A stretch of DNA of 64,000 bases from CAZEHS01 sp964649745 (GTDB taxonomy: Bacteria > Bacillota > Clostridia > Peptostreptococcales > Acidaminobacteraceae): contig CAZYQI010000002.1 of NCBI GenBank assembly GCA_964649745.1, positions 124,001 to 188,000 of the forward strand. The letters run 5' to 3'. Positions 16,992-26,025 of this stretch are shown here, one piece after another; within the stretch, counting starts at the first letter, position 1, and every line of letters starts with the position of its first letter. A program made the position numbers and the translations under genes. The notes beneath the pieces were generated by a model. That model had not been told where the DNA came from and made no database searches. It worked only from the letters and a program-made list of their open reading frames with translations.

Positions 16992-17020
16992 TTGTATCCG
17001 TCGCAGTTCAGCGGTACAAT
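16992..17020 (+). promoter_or_regulatory. Candidate promoter of the amidohydrolase gene
   Basis: TTGTAT (16992-16997), a 17-bp spacer and TACAAT (17015-17020) lie just downstream of the inverted-repeat element and 51 bp before the start codon. The -35 match is poor. Confidence 0.35.
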
Positions 17021-17071
17021 AAAGGGGATTATCACCAACATTACATGGAATCCAAACGAAGAGGGCGCACA

Positions 17072-18619
17072 ATGAACAGGGAACTGATCATCATTAACGG
17101 AAGATGCCTGACCATGGCACCACACCCGGCAGAATACGACTGGATTGCGGTCAATGGCCGATTTATCACGGCGATGGGGGCTGGAGAGGACTATAGGCAC
17201 CACCTGACAGAAAAAACCCATATTCTTGATGCTGGCGGAGCCACAGTTCTTCCGGGATTCATTGACAGTCATTTCCATGTGGTGCAGGCGGCGCTGAATT
17301 CAAGAAGCATCGACCTGAGTCCAGCCACATGCTTTCAGGATATCGGAGAAATGATAGCCGCAGCAGCTCAAGCGGCACCGGGGAAGCCCATACGGGGAAT
17401 ACGGCTGGATGAGCACCAGCTCAAAGAAAAACGGGTTCCGGACAGAACCGTTTTGGACAGATATTGTCAGGACGCCCCGGTTTTCCTCAACAGCGTTGAA
17501 TATCAGACCAGTGTGTTGAATACCTACGCCCTGCTTTACTATAAAATTCCCTTCGTGCTTTCCGGCATCGGGTTTGACGACAATCAAATGCCCTCCGGAA
17601 TCATTACCCATTACGCCAACGCCCTTCTGAGAGAGAATGTCCTTAAGGGAATTTCCAACGGCTTCCGCAGAGATGCGGTCAATGATTTCCTTAAAACAGT
17701 CGTGGAAAAAGGAATTACCACGGTGAACGCCATGGAGGGCGGGCGTCTTTACTGTGACAAGGATGCGGATTTCATCTATGAATATGCCGATCAATTTCTT
17801 ATCGATATAGCCCTGTTTTACCAGACCATGGATATCGACAAAATTAAGGCCATGAAGCTGAACCGGATCGGAGGCAGTCTTTATATTGACGGCACCTTTG
17901 GAGCCAGAACAGCGGCCCTTTCCTTTGAATACGCCGACAGCCCCGGAACCCGTGGAGGACTGAACTACACCCAAGAAGAGCTTAATGAATTTGTGCTGGA
18001 ATGCTACCTAAACAAGCTCCAGCTGGCTCTTTACACCGTAGGGGACCGGGCCATAGAACAGGCGCTGGTGGCCCACGAATATGCTTTGGAAAAAACGGGG
18101 AACACAGGGCTCCGTCACCGTCTGGAGCATGTGGAGCTGCCCAGCAGCGGACAGATAAAACGGGCAAAAAAACTGGAGCTGGTCTTTTCCATGTCGCCAA
18201 CCTATGAAACCAAATGGGGAGGCCCCGATAAACTGTACAGGGATCGTCTGGGAGAGAACTACAGACTGTCCAATCCGTTTAAGGAAATTGTGCAGGAGCG
18301 GGTGGTGGTCTGCGGCGGTTCAGATTGCGATGTTACCCCCGCGGATCCCCTGCTGGGGATTCATTCCGCGGTTAATCACCCGGTGGCGGAGCACAGGGTG
18401 GATGTTTTAGAGGCTATTAAAATGTTCACCGTGAATGGCGCCTACGGGATTTTTCAGGAGGATCAAAAGGGAACCCTGGAGGTTGGAAAATTGGCGGATA
18501 TCGTGATTCTGGACAAAGACATTCTGGCAACTCCCTCCGACCGTATACGGGAGATTCAGGTTACGGCCACCATCAAGAGCGGGGATCTTGTCTATCTTCA
18601 TTCTGAAAACCGGATTTAA
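17072..18619 (+). CDS. Amidohydrolase (YtcJ/Amidohydro_3 type)
   Basis: A 515-residue metal-dependent hydrolase of the amidohydrolase superfamily, YtcJ-like branch. GATVLPGFIDSHFHV carries the first metal histidines (HxH). RHRLEHVELPS and GGSDCDVTPADPLLGI provide the later histidine and the catalytic aspartate. A C-terminal beta-sandwich ends with GTLEVGKLADIVILDKD, a family hallmark. Substrates in this group are varied amides and N-formyl or N-acyl compounds. The ATG at 17072 is chosen because GAAGAGGG lies 6 nt upstream; the frame opens at 17045 without a ribosome site. Together with the M20 hydrolase and NhaC-like transporter it may form a small catabolic set, with the BTAD regulator following 23 bp later. 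Confidence 0.85.
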   Translation: MNRELIIINGRCLTMAPHPAEYDWIAVNGRFITAMGAGEDYRHHLTEKTHILDAGGATVLPGFIDSHFHVVQAALNSRSIDLSPATCFQDIGEMIAAAAQAAPGKPIRGIRLDEHQLKEKRVPDRTVLDRYCQDAPVFLNSVEYQTSVLNTYALLYYKIPFVLSGIGFDDNQMPSGIITHYANALLRENVLKGISNGFRRDAVNDFLKTVVEKGITTVNAMEGGRLYCDKDADFIYEYADQFLIDIALFYQTMDIDKIKAMKLNRIGGSLYIDGTFGARTAALSFEYADSPGTRGGLNYTQEELNEFVLECYLNKLQLALYTVGDRAIEQALVAHEYALEKTGNTGLRHRLEHVELPSSGQIKRAKKLELVFSMSPTYETKWGGPDKLYRDRLGENYRLSNPFKEIVQERVVVCGGSDCDVTPADPLLGIHSAVNHPVAEHRVDVLEAIKMFTVNGAYGIFQEDQKGTLEVGKLADIVILDKDILATPSDRIREIQVTATIKSGDLVYLHSENRI

Positions 18620-18642
18620 GGCGAATGGTTAAGGAGAATTCT

Positions 18643-19809
18643 GTGCTGACGATCAATATGCTGGGGAAAATTAATATTTCCATTGACGGCGAGAATATTG
18701 TTGATAAGCTGAATAATAAGCTTATTGCTTTAATATGTTTGCTTGTTATGAACCGAAACCGCGATATGAGCAAGGGGAAGATTGCCTCTATTCTGTGGCC
18801 GGACAGCGATGGCGATGCGGGCCGTTATAATTTGCGGTATAATCTGTGGCTTATGAATAAGCTGATTCCCCCGGATTCCCAAGGGGCGGGTTTCATCATA
18901 GCAGGTAAAGATTCCTGTCGGATTAACGAAGGCTATCTTTTCGTGTGCGACAAATGTCTTCTGGATCGTTTCTGTGTGTCGATGAATCCCACAGTGGAAC
19001 AGCTGGCGGAATTGAAGGAACAGTTCAAGGGCGATTTTCTTGAGGGGCTCTACCTTAAAAACTGCAATGAATTTAATGAACTGGTTCTTTTCGAACGGGT
19101 GGTTTGTCAAAATCGGCAGGTGGAAATTCTTAAAGAGCTGGTGTCTGCATATGAAAGAGAGAACAGATTGAAGGAAGGGCTTCAGGTGCTGAGTGAGATG
19201 ATGGCGGTAGAGCCCTATAATGAGGCATGCGCCCATCGGTTGATGGATTTTTACAGTCGGTTGGGGAACCGCACGGCGGCCATTCATTACTATAAACAGT
19301 TTGAGCGGTCTCTTCGGGGAAATTTGGGGATATCGCCCAATGACGAGCTAAAGGCCTTATATGCAGGGCTGATCCAATCCCCCTGCGGAAGAAAGCAGGA
19401 AGACCGGGAAGGGCATCACGGTAAAAAACGAAAAATAGTCATTGAAGGAAACGGTATTAAGGAGCTGGACTACTACTGGATATCCGATGTTCTGACCAAG
19501 CTCCTTGCGAAAACAGAGCATAAGCATATCTTCGCAATAGATAAACGCTACATTGCAGACCTCGGATTTGTTCACAATGCCCTGCTGCTGGAATATGAGC
19601 GGCACACCCTCACCGAAACCATGCAGACCTCCTTTGTTCCTGCGGTGCGGATCAGTCACGCCTTTGTATGGCTGCTGCAGCATCTTACAGAGAACTACGA
19701 CCTTAAAATTATTGTTAATCATCCGGAGCAGATTGACCCGGCATCCCACAGCATTCTCAAAGCGGCAGTGGATTCAGGAGTGAAAGGCATTGTGTGCGGT
19801 AACCCGTGA
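18643..19809 (+). CDS. BTAD-domain transcriptional regulator (AfsR/SARP-like)
   Basis: A 388-residue predicted activator. The N-terminus (about residues 1-95) resembles the OmpR-like winged helix of SARP regulators (KGKIASILWPDSDGDAGRYNLRYNLWLMN). Residues 105-245 form a bacterial transcriptional activation domain of TPR-like helices (AYERENRLKEGLQVLSEMMA, EPYNEACAHRLMDFYSRLGN). The last 120 residues are a domain I do not recognise, starting after a charged linker (GRKQEDREGHHGKKRK). No P-loop is present, so the usual AAA extension is missing. The GTG at 18643 is preferred because AAGGAGAA precedes it by 5 nt; the ATG at 18625 lies upstream of that site. Likely target: the hydrolase/NhaC set it follows. 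Confidence 0.75.
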   Translation: MLTINMLGKINISIDGENIVDKLNNKLIALICLLVMNRNRDMSKGKIASILWPDSDGDAGRYNLRYNLWLMNKLIPPDSQGAGFIIAGKDSCRINEGYLFVCDKCLLDRFCVSMNPTVEQLAELKEQFKGDFLEGLYLKNCNEFNELVLFERVVCQNRQVEILKELVSAYERENRLKEGLQVLSEMMAVEPYNEACAHRLMDFYSRLGNRTAAIHYYKQFERSLRGNLGISPNDELKALYAGLIQSPCGRKQEDREGHHGKKRKIVIEGNGIKELDYYWISDVLTKLLAKTEHKHIFAIDKRYIADLGFVHNALLLEYERHTLTETMQTSFVPAVRISHAFVWLLQHLTENYDLKIIVNHPEQIDPASHSILKAAVDSGVKGIVCGNP

Positions 19810-19867
19810 TAATCAGGAATAGAAACTTGCCATAGTGAAACGGGAATCCCGCCCCTGGGAGCGAAGG

Positions 19868-19906
19868 CGAAAACGCCCTGATCCGATTCGGACAGGGCGT
19901 TTCATA
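19868..19906 (+). terminator. Terminator after the BTAD regulator gene
   Basis: GAAACGCCCTG-type stem: AAACGCCCTG (19871-19880) pairs with CAGGGCGTTT (19893-19902) across a 12-nt loop, followed by TTCATAT. The T-tract is short. Confidence 0.7.
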
Positions 19907-19948
19907 TGGTTAATTGACTGCAGTCGACTGGAAATATTTTGACGGATA

Positions 19949-20236
19949 ATGTACTATAGAAATAACGGCTGCAATTCCGTTATTAGCGGCATTGTAGCCC
20001 TACTGAAAGAACTTACGGCAGATTCTGTCATGATAAAAACCGGACTACGGTTCTTTAATTGGCGATGTGCCATGGCTTCAGTTGCGGTATCGGATTATAT
20101 CGTTGTGCGTGAACGTTGCCATCTGGTTGTACCGAACCACTCGGCAGAATTCTGGCGGTTGGTTGAACGGCTACTTCCGGATTATGAAGTGAGGCAGGAT
20201 TGGCTCCGGACCTATGGGGTTCGGATGTCGTTCTGA
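19949..20236 (+). CDS. Hypothetical small protein
   Basis: A 95-residue open frame in a 506-bp interval that otherwise shows only the BTAD terminator. I do not recognise the product. The second half (VVPNHSAEFWRLVERLLPDYEVRQDWL) looks protein-like and amphipathic, while the first part reads less so; an internal ATG at 20071 is another possible start. No clear ribosome site precedes 19949. It may be a degraded fragment left by an insertion at the edge of the AT-rich defence-like pair. Confidence 0.3.
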   Translation: MYYRNNGCNSVISGIVALLKELTADSVMIKTGLRFFNWRCAMASVAVSDYIVVRERCHLVVPNHSAEFWRLVERLLPDYEVRQDWLRTYGVRMSF

Positions 20237-20315
20237 ATAATCTCTGGCGATGACCGGAATCGAGATATACGGTATAATGCTTTATAAGGAATGCTTCAAA
20301 GAAGAGGATGCACTT

Positions 20316-21410
20316 ATGAAAAATGTGACAAATAGTGACCAGATTTCGCATTTGGTAATTAATAATTACAAGTCTATCAAGGCGTGCGATGTTTATCTTG
20401 GTCGGTTAAATGTGCTGATTGGCAGCAATGGAGCCGGGAAGAGTAACTTCATTTCTTTTTTTAAACTGCTGCAGCAAATGCTGGCACAAAGCCTGCAACT
20501 GCACGTATCCAAAAGCGGTGGGCCTGATGCGCTACTGCATTATGGACGTAAGCATTCCGAAAAGATTTCCGCAGAACTATATTTCGGAAACAATGGATAT
20601 AAGTTCAGTCTTTCGCCCACGCTGGATAACCGGATGGTTTTTGAACATGAGGCATTCTGGTGGAACCAGTATGGTGATAAGAATTTGGGCTCAGGTCATT
20701 TTGAATCTTATGCGGAACGTGGAACCCGAACGGGGATTGATAAGTATGTACTTCCGCAAATGAAATCATGGCGTGTATATCATTTCCATGATACAAGTGA
20801 TACTGCAAAGGTCAAGCAGATGACAACTGTTAGTGATCAACTGTTTCTCAGAAATGATGCTGCAAATCTGGCGGCGTTCTTGTATCGATTAAAAGGTAAC
20901 TATCAAAATGAGTACCAACAAATTGTAAGCACAATTCAGTTGGTGGCACCTTATTTTCAGGATTTTCACCTGCAACCTCAGGAACAAAACCGTGATTCTA
21001 TTGAGTTGCTTTGGTTTGAAAAAGGCAGTGATGTGCCTTTTAAGGCATCATACTTTTCTGATGGAACATTGCGTTTCATTTGTCTTGCAACTGTATTGCT
21101 TCAGCCTGAACAGTTTAAACCGGCAACTATCATGATCGATGAGCCGGAACTGGGTCTGCATCCTTATGCAATCAGCGTGCTGGCATCATTAATGAAATCT
21201 GCTTCGGAAACACATCAACTGATAGTATCAACTCAATCTGTTGAACTGGTTAACGAGTTCGATGCTGAGGATCTTCTGGTAATTGATAAACTCCGGGGCG
21301 AGACGCTGATGAGCCGTCCGGATGAACAGGAACTGAGTGAATGGATTAATGATTATGCTCTCGGAGAACTCTGGAAGAAGAATCTTCTTGGAGGGAGGCC
21401 GGGGTATTGA
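20316..21410 (+). CDS. AAA/ABC-type ATPase of a two-gene defence-like system
   Basis: A 364-residue ATPase of the AAA_15/AAA_21 (OLD- and RecF-like) class. Walker A is GSNGAGKS (residues 36-43), Walker B is TIMIDEPELGLHP, and the following switch region is LIVSTQSVELV. The central part is the coiled or lid region of this class. There is no C-terminal TOPRIM domain; the nuclease-like partner is the next gene, which overlaps it. This split ATPase plus TOPRIM-like arrangement is known from anti-phage systems such as PARIS and AbiL-like pairs. The ATG at 20316 follows AGAAGAGG by 8 nt. Base composition is visibly more AT-rich than the flanking genes, which fits horizontal acquisition. Confidence 0.8.
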   Translation: MKNVTNSDQISHLVINNYKSIKACDVYLGRLNVLIGSNGAGKSNFISFFKLLQQMLAQSLQLHVSKSGGPDALLHYGRKHSEKISAELYFGNNGYKFSLSPTLDNRMVFEHEAFWWNQYGDKNLGSGHFESYAERGTRTGIDKYVLPQMKSWRVYHFHDTSDTAKVKQMTTVSDQLFLRNDAANLAAFLYRLKGNYQNEYQQIVSTIQLVAPYFQDFHLQPQEQNRDSIELLWFEKGSDVPFKASYFSDGTLRFICLATVLLQPEQFKPATIMIDEPELGLHPYAISVLASLMKSASETHQLIVSTQSVELVNEFDAEDLLVIDKLRGETLMSRPDEQELSEWINDYALGELWKKNLLGGRPGY

Positions 21411-22054
21411 TAAGGATAAATGTGCTATGTGAAGGTCAAACCGAAGAGATGTTTGTAAAGCGGGTAATGTATGACTACTTCATTCGGTTAGAAATTCTCC
21501 TGTTTCCAATTGTCATCAGAACTGGTCCCGCTGGAAAAGGCGGTGTGGTTTCTTGGGCAAAGGCTGAAAATCAGATCATGAGGCTTTGTAAGTCGGATCA
21601 AAAAGCATACACAACAACTTTTTTTGACCTGTACGGATTACCTGACGACTGGCCTGGTAAAGCGGAATCAGTTTTTGAGAAAACGCCTCATTTCAAAGGC
21701 TTGTGTATCGAAAAGGCAATGAGTCAGGTTATCAATCTTTCTAATTTTATACCCAATATGGTTGTTCATGAATTTGAAGGACTTTTGTTTAGCAATCCAG
21801 AGTGTTTCAAAACATGGTGTGACGGAGCGGTCGTAACTCAACTAAAAGATATGCGGGAATCCTGCATATCCCCGGAGCATATCAATGATTCGCCTGTAAC
21901 AGCACCATCTAAACGAATTTTAAAGCTGATCCCGTCATATAAAAAAGTCGTTCAAGGTTCATCAATTGCCAATGAAATCGGTCTTGATCAGATCAAAGCG
22001 CAATGTGGACACTTTAATTATTGGCTTGAAACTCTAACAAATTGTAAATCATAA
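21407..22054 (+). CDS. DUF4276 TOPRIM-like protein, partner of the upstream ATPase
   Basis: A 215-residue protein with the DUF4276 pattern: N-terminal VLCEGQTEEMFVKRV with a conserved acidic pair (E9, E13), a mid-protein FFDLYGLPDDWP segment and VVHEFEGLLFSNPE. This is a TOPRIM-like arrangement of acidic residues expected to bind Mg2+ and act on nucleic acid. It starts at TTG, sharing TTGA with the stop of the ATPase gene, with GGAGGGAGG about 8 nt upstream, so the two proteins are translationally coupled and probably form one complex. Likely function is phage or plasmid restriction or abortive infection; that is inference from domain pairing, not shown here. Confidence 0.78.
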   Translation: MIRINVLCEGQTEEMFVKRVMYDYFIRLEILLFPIVIRTGPAGKGGVVSWAKAENQIMRLCKSDQKAYTTTFFDLYGLPDDWPGKAESVFEKTPHFKGLCIEKAMSQVINLSNFIPNMVVHEFEGLLFSNPECFKTWCDGAVVTQLKDMRESCISPEHINDSPVTAPSKRILKLIPSYKKVVQGSSIANEIGLDQIKAQCGHFNYWLETLTNCKS

Positions 22055-22104
22055 CAAAATTCATTGCGTAATATTGTGACAAACTAAATATTAGAGCAAT
22101 TATT

Positions 22105-22150
22105 AAACCCGCTGAAAGTGACTATCCATCACAATCAGCGGGTTTATTAT
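22105..22150. terminator. Terminator between the defence-like pair and ychF
   Basis: AAACCCGCTGA (22105-22115) pairs with 22135-22145 across a 19-nt loop, followed by ATTATTTG on the plus strand; the minus strand side gives TTTAATAATTG. It lies between convergent genes and can serve both. Confidence 0.75.
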
Positions 22151-22171
22151 TTGAAATATGTTCGAATACTA

Positions 22172-23266
22172 TTACACATTAAACAGGAACAGCATAACAT
22201 CCCCGTCCTGCACCACATATTCCTTGCCTTCCTTACGAACCAATCCCTTTTCCTTGGCCACGGCCATGGAGCCCAAATCCTTCAACACATCGTAGGCGAC
22301 GGTCTCAGCACGGATAAAGCCTTTTTCGAAGTCGGAGTGAATTTTGCCGGCGGCTTGGGGGGCTTTGGTGCCTCGGCGGATGGTCCAGGCACGGATTTCT
22401 TTGGGGCCGGCGGTGAGGAAGCTGATCAGGTTCAGCAGGTGGTAGCAGGCTCGGATCAGCTTATCCAGACCGGCTTCTGTAATGCCCAGGTCTGTAAGGA
22501 ACTCCATGCGCTCGGCGTCGTCCAGCTCTGCCAGCTCCGCTTCGATCTTGGCACAGAAGGTAATAACCTCGGCATTTTCAGTCTCGGCGAATTTTCGTAC
22601 CGCTTCCACATGGGGGTTGGCGTGGCCGTCCTCCAGAAGATCGGTTTCGTTGATATTGGCGGCGTAGATGATGGGCTTGTAGGACATCAGGTTCATGTTC
22701 TCCACCAGCTGCTGTTCTTCTTCGGTGAGGTCCATGGTTCGGGCAGATTTTCCGTCCTCAAGAACCTTCATCACCCGTTCCATCATGAGAAGCTCGGCTT
22801 CAAGGCTCTTATCGGCCCGCATGTTGCGGCGGGTGCGGTCGATCTGACGCTCCAGCATCTCCATATCAGAGAGAATCAGCTCGATGTTGATGGTTTCGAT
22901 ATCCCGCATGGGGTCCACGGTGCTGTCCACATGAACCACGTTGGGGTCTTCGAAGCAGCGGACCACGTGCACGATGGAAGCTACTTCCCGAATGTGCGAA
23001 AGAAATTTGTTGCCGAGACCCTCCCCCTTGGAGGCCCCTCTTACAAGACCTGCGATGTCGTAGAATTCAATGGCGGTGGGCACAACCTTTTCTGAGTTGT
23101 GCAGCTGGCGAAGAAATTCCAGTCGAGGGTCTGGTACGGCAACCACGCCCACGTTGGGCTCGATGGTGCAGAAGGGATAGTTGGCGGATTCTGCGCCGGC
23201 TTTGGTGATGGCATTGAAAAGGGTGCTTTTCCCCACATTGGGAAGACCCACGATTCCGAGTTTCAT
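22172..23266 (-). CDS. ychF: Obg-like ATPase YchF
   Basis: A 364-residue P-loop protein of the Obg/YchF family that prefers ATP and associates with ribosomes. G1 is GLPNVGKST at residues 6-14, the G3 region is FYDIAGLVRGASKGEGLG, and the G4 position reads NINETDLL in place of NKxD, the change that gives ATP preference. A coiled-coil insertion lies in the middle (residues 125-200). The C-terminal TGS domain ends in VQDGDVMLFLFNV. Length is normal for the family. AAAGGACC lies 7 nt before the start. It is encoded against all its neighbours as a single-gene unit. Confidence 0.97.
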   Translation of the reverse strand: MKLGIVGLPNVGKSTLFNAITKAGAESANYPFCTIEPNVGVVAVPDPRLEFLRQLHNSEKVVPTAIEFYDIAGLVRGASKGEGLGNKFLSHIREVASIVHVVRCFEDPNVVHVDSTVDPMRDIETINIELILSDMEMLERQIDRTRRNMRADKSLEAELLMMERVMKVLEDGKSARTMDLTEEEQQLVENMNLMSYKPIIYAANINETDLLEDGHANPHVEAVRKFAETENAEVITFCAKIEAELAELDDAERMEFLTDLGITEAGLDKLIRACYHLLNLISFLTAGPKEIRAWTIRRGTKAPQAAGKIHSDFEKGFIRAETVAYDVLKDLGSMAVAKEKGLVRKEGKEYVVQDGDVMLFLFNV

Positions 23267-23324
23267 ATTGAGGTCCTTTCGTCTATCACGGTTAAGTGGT
23301 GTTTTTATGTGCTCTAACTAAAAT

Positions 23325-23353
23325 ATTATAATTCATTGAAGAGACACATGCAA
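23325..23353 (-). promoter_or_regulatory. Candidate ychF promoter
   Basis: Reading the minus strand, TTGCAT (23353-23348), a 17-bp spacer and a perfect TATAAT (23330-23325) lie about 60 bp ahead of the ychF start. A separate plus-strand TATAAT (23391-23396), without a good -35, may serve yfmF. Confidence 0.45.
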
Positions 23354-23446
23354 GAGACCTGTACATGTGCCGTTGGGCAACCTTTTCATGTATAATGGTA
23401 CTGTTACCCCACGCAAGGAGTGCACTGATTAAAGGAGGAGCCGAAA

Positions 23447-24724
23447 ATGGAACCTGTAATAAGCCGACTTACCATGGCGGAAGGAATAGACTTACATGTA
23501 CTCGGTACCCGGCAGTTCAAGACCCTGCTGGTACGATTGGCCATAAGGGTCCCCTTGGAGGATTCAACGGCTTCGGCCAATGCGCTTATAAACCAGATCA
23601 CGGCTCGGGTTTCACGGCCGTGGCCGGAGCTGAAGGCTGTGAACCGGCGACTGGATGAGCTTTTCGGGGCCAGCCTTTACGCTCAGGTGAATAAGCACGG
23701 AGAAAGTCAGATACTGGAGTGGACCCTGAACTGCGCCGCCCCGGAAAGAGTGGGTCGCCCGGAGCTGCTTCGGGAAGCCCTGCAGTTTATGCGGGATATG
23801 ATCTGCGATCCGCTTATGGAAAATGCGGGATTTGACGGGACGCTTTTTGCTCAGGAAAAGGAAATCCTTCTGCAGGAGCAAGAGGCACGGCAGAATGACA
23901 AGATGACCTTCGCTTACGAACGCTGTGTAGAAGAGCTTTGCAAAGGAGAACCCTTTGCGGTGCATAAGCTGGGATCTGCCCAAACCCTTCGGGATATGGA
24001 TGCCGTGGGTTTATACGAACACTACCGGCGCCTTTTCGACAATGCCCATATGGACTGGATTGTTGTGGGGGATATCGAGACTGCTGTCATGGAAGACCTG
24101 CTGAGCCAGGTGTTTATGCTCCCCTCACGACAGCCCTTAAAACCGGAAAGGGAACGGATTCGACCGGCATCCGGGATCCGTTGTGTGGAAGAACCCATGG
24201 ACGTTAAGCAGGGCAAGCTCTGCATGGGCTTTCGGACCGGAATCCCCTATGAAAATCCTGCTTATGACGCCGCCATGCTGATGGGCATTGTTTTCGGCGG
24301 CGGCGCCAGTTCCAAACTGTTCCAAACCATACGGGAAAAGGAAAGCCTCTGTTACAGCGTCTATGCCCGGGTTGAAAAATTCAAGTCCCTGCTGATCGTA
24401 GGAGCCGGCATCGATCTGGACAAGGCGGCGGTGGTGGAGGCCGGGGTGCTCCGAGAGCTGGAGCTGATGAAGCGGGGAAAAGTCACTGAGGAAGAGCTGA
24501 GCCTGGCCCAAATGACGGTGATTCGTTCCCTGAGCGCCGTACGGGATTCTCAAAACGCCCTGGCGGATTATTACTATAGCCAGCACATATCCACGAAACG
24601 CTACACCGTTGATGAGACCATCCATGCCCTGAAGGCGGTATCCCGTGAGGCTGTTGTTGAAGCGGCCGCAGGAACCGGCCTTGAGCTGGTGTATTTCCTC
24701 AGCGGAAAGGAGGAACAGGCATGA
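23447..24724 (+). CDS. yfmF: M16 peptidase-like protein YfmF
   Basis: A 425-residue member of the M16 (pitrilysin-like) family, inactive branch. Firmicutes carry it as the non-catalytic half of the YfmF/YfmH pair, annotated in connection with elongation factor P 5-aminopentanol modification. The N-terminal zinc motif HxxEH is absent (the region reads ASANALINQITARV), whereas the family fold is recognisable in LDELFGASLYAQVNKHGE and the C-terminal MGIVFGGGASSKLFQTIREKE. AAAGGAGG lies upstream. Its stop overlaps the start of the active partner by 4 nt, so the two subunits are made together. Confidence 0.9.
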   Translation: MEPVISRLTMAEGIDLHVLGTRQFKTLLVRLAIRVPLEDSTASANALINQITARVSRPWPELKAVNRRLDELFGASLYAQVNKHGESQILEWTLNCAAPERVGRPELLREALQFMRDMICDPLMENAGFDGTLFAQEKEILLQEQEARQNDKMTFAYERCVEELCKGEPFAVHKLGSAQTLRDMDAVGLYEHYRRLFDNAHMDWIVVGDIETAVMEDLLSQVFMLPSRQPLKPERERIRPASGIRCVEEPMDVKQGKLCMGFRTGIPYENPAYDAAMLMGIVFGGGASSKLFQTIREKESLCYSVYARVEKFKSLLIVGAGIDLDKAAVVEAGVLRELELMKRGKVTEEELSLAQMTVIRSLSAVRDSQNALADYYYSQHISTKRYTVDETIHALKAVSREAVVEAAAGTGLELVYFLSGKEEQA

Positions 24725-26004
24725 AGCGTGAAATCCGACACCATAAACAGCTGGACGAAACCATCATTCGGGCTGTTCATCCCAGCGGCCTTGAACTCCT
24801 CGTCATGCCGAAGGAAGGGTACCAAAGCGCCCACGGCGGTTTTTTCGTTCAGTATGGCTCCATCCACAATCGTTATCTGGCGGAGGGGAAGCAGTGGGAT
24901 CAGCCTGCGGGCATCGCCCATTTTTTAGAGCATAAGATATTTGAAAGTGCCAAGGATAATATCTTCAACCTGTTCGCGTCCCGGGAAGCTGCGGTCAATG
25001 CCTATACCAATTTTGTATCCACCTGCTATTATTTTTCCAGCACGGCACAGTACGAGAGCAACCTGAAGGAGCTGCTTCACTTTGTTCAGACCCCTCATAT
25101 TACGGATGAAAACGTAGAAAAAGAGAAGGGAATCATCGAACAGGAAATACGGATGTATGAGGACAATCCGGACTGGCGGGTATACTTCAACATGCTGAAG
25201 GCCCTGTACAGGGACCATCCTGTGCGTACCGACATCGCCGGAACCGTGGAAAGCATTCGGGAGATCACCGCGCCGGTCTTGCTCAATGCGTATAAACACT
25301 GGTACACGCCGAAAAATATGAAGGTGGTCATGGTCGGGAATGTAGACTTGGACCGCTGTATAGAAGCGGTGTCGGAATCTCTTACGCCGGAATTCCTCTC
25401 GCGCCGTTCCGGCGCTGAAATGGCGCCGGTGGCGGAGCCTTCCTATGTAAACAATCCCCGAATTGAAGAGGCGTTTCCCACGACCATTCCCACTCTCTTT
25501 ATGGGCTTCAAGGACGACCGCCCCCCGGTGGGTTCCGCGGCCACTGCACAGTATGCATCGGCTTCGGTGGTGATGGATATCCTCTTCGGCAAGAGCTCGG
25601 AGCTTTATCAGCAGCTGATGGGAAAGGGTCTCGTAAACGGTGCCCTGGGCATGGAGTATTCACTGGAGGCGGACTACGCCCACGGCATGGTGGGCAGTGA
25701 ATCCTTAGATCCGGAAGGGGCCTGGGAGCTTATGGACAGCTTCCTTACCAAAGAGGCCGGGGGCCTGATCACAGCAGAGGAAGTGGAGCGGGTGAAACGC
25801 AAAACCATCGGCCGATTCCTCCAGGCCTGCAACAGTGTGGAAAGTCTGGCCAGGATGAATGTCACCATGGTAAACCGCGGCATGGATCTGTTCGATTATT
25901 ACGATGCGCTTCAGGCGTTGGATGCCAAGCAGGTGAAGGCACGCTTCGAAATCATGACGGCGCTGGACAGAAGGGCGCTGTCGGTTATCCGGCCCAAGGA
26001 ATAA
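24721..26004 (+). CDS. yfmH: M16 zinc peptidase YfmH
   Basis: The catalytic partner of YfmF, 427 residues. The inverted zinc motif is intact: AHFLEHKIFE (HxxEH), followed about 75 residues later by the downstream glutamate in KEKGIIEQEIRMYED. The C-terminal half repeats the M16 fold and contains DILFGKSSELYQQL. The ATGA overlap with yfmF indicates coupling. Lgt follows 21 bp later, suggesting a single transcription unit. Confidence 0.92.
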   Translation: MKREIRHHKQLDETIIRAVHPSGLELLVMPKEGYQSAHGGFFVQYGSIHNRYLAEGKQWDQPAGIAHFLEHKIFESAKDNIFNLFASREAAVNAYTNFVSTCYYFSSTAQYESNLKELLHFVQTPHITDENVEKEKGIIEQEIRMYEDNPDWRVYFNMLKALYRDHPVRTDIAGTVESIREITAPVLLNAYKHWYTPKNMKVVMVGNVDLDRCIEAVSESLTPEFLSRRSGAEMAPVAEPSYVNNPRIEEAFPTTIPTLFMGFKDDRPPVGSAATAQYASASVVMDILFGKSSELYQQLMGKGLVNGALGMEYSLEADYAHGMVGSESLDPEGAWELMDSFLTKEAGGLITAEEVERVKRKTIGRFLQACNSVESLARMNVTMVNRGMDLFDYYDALQALDAKQVKARFEIMTALDRRALSVIRPKE

Positions 26005-26025
26005 GTCATCTTTCAGGAGGCAGTT

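Noticed and set aside
20250..20315. Longer N-terminus for the AAA ATPase
   Set aside because: No ribosome site at 20250, whereas AGAAGAGG precedes the ATG at 20316 at good spacing.
22118..23095. 325-residue frame on the plus strand over ychF
   Set aside because: Antisense shadow of a firmly identified gene; no ribosome site or recognisable domain.
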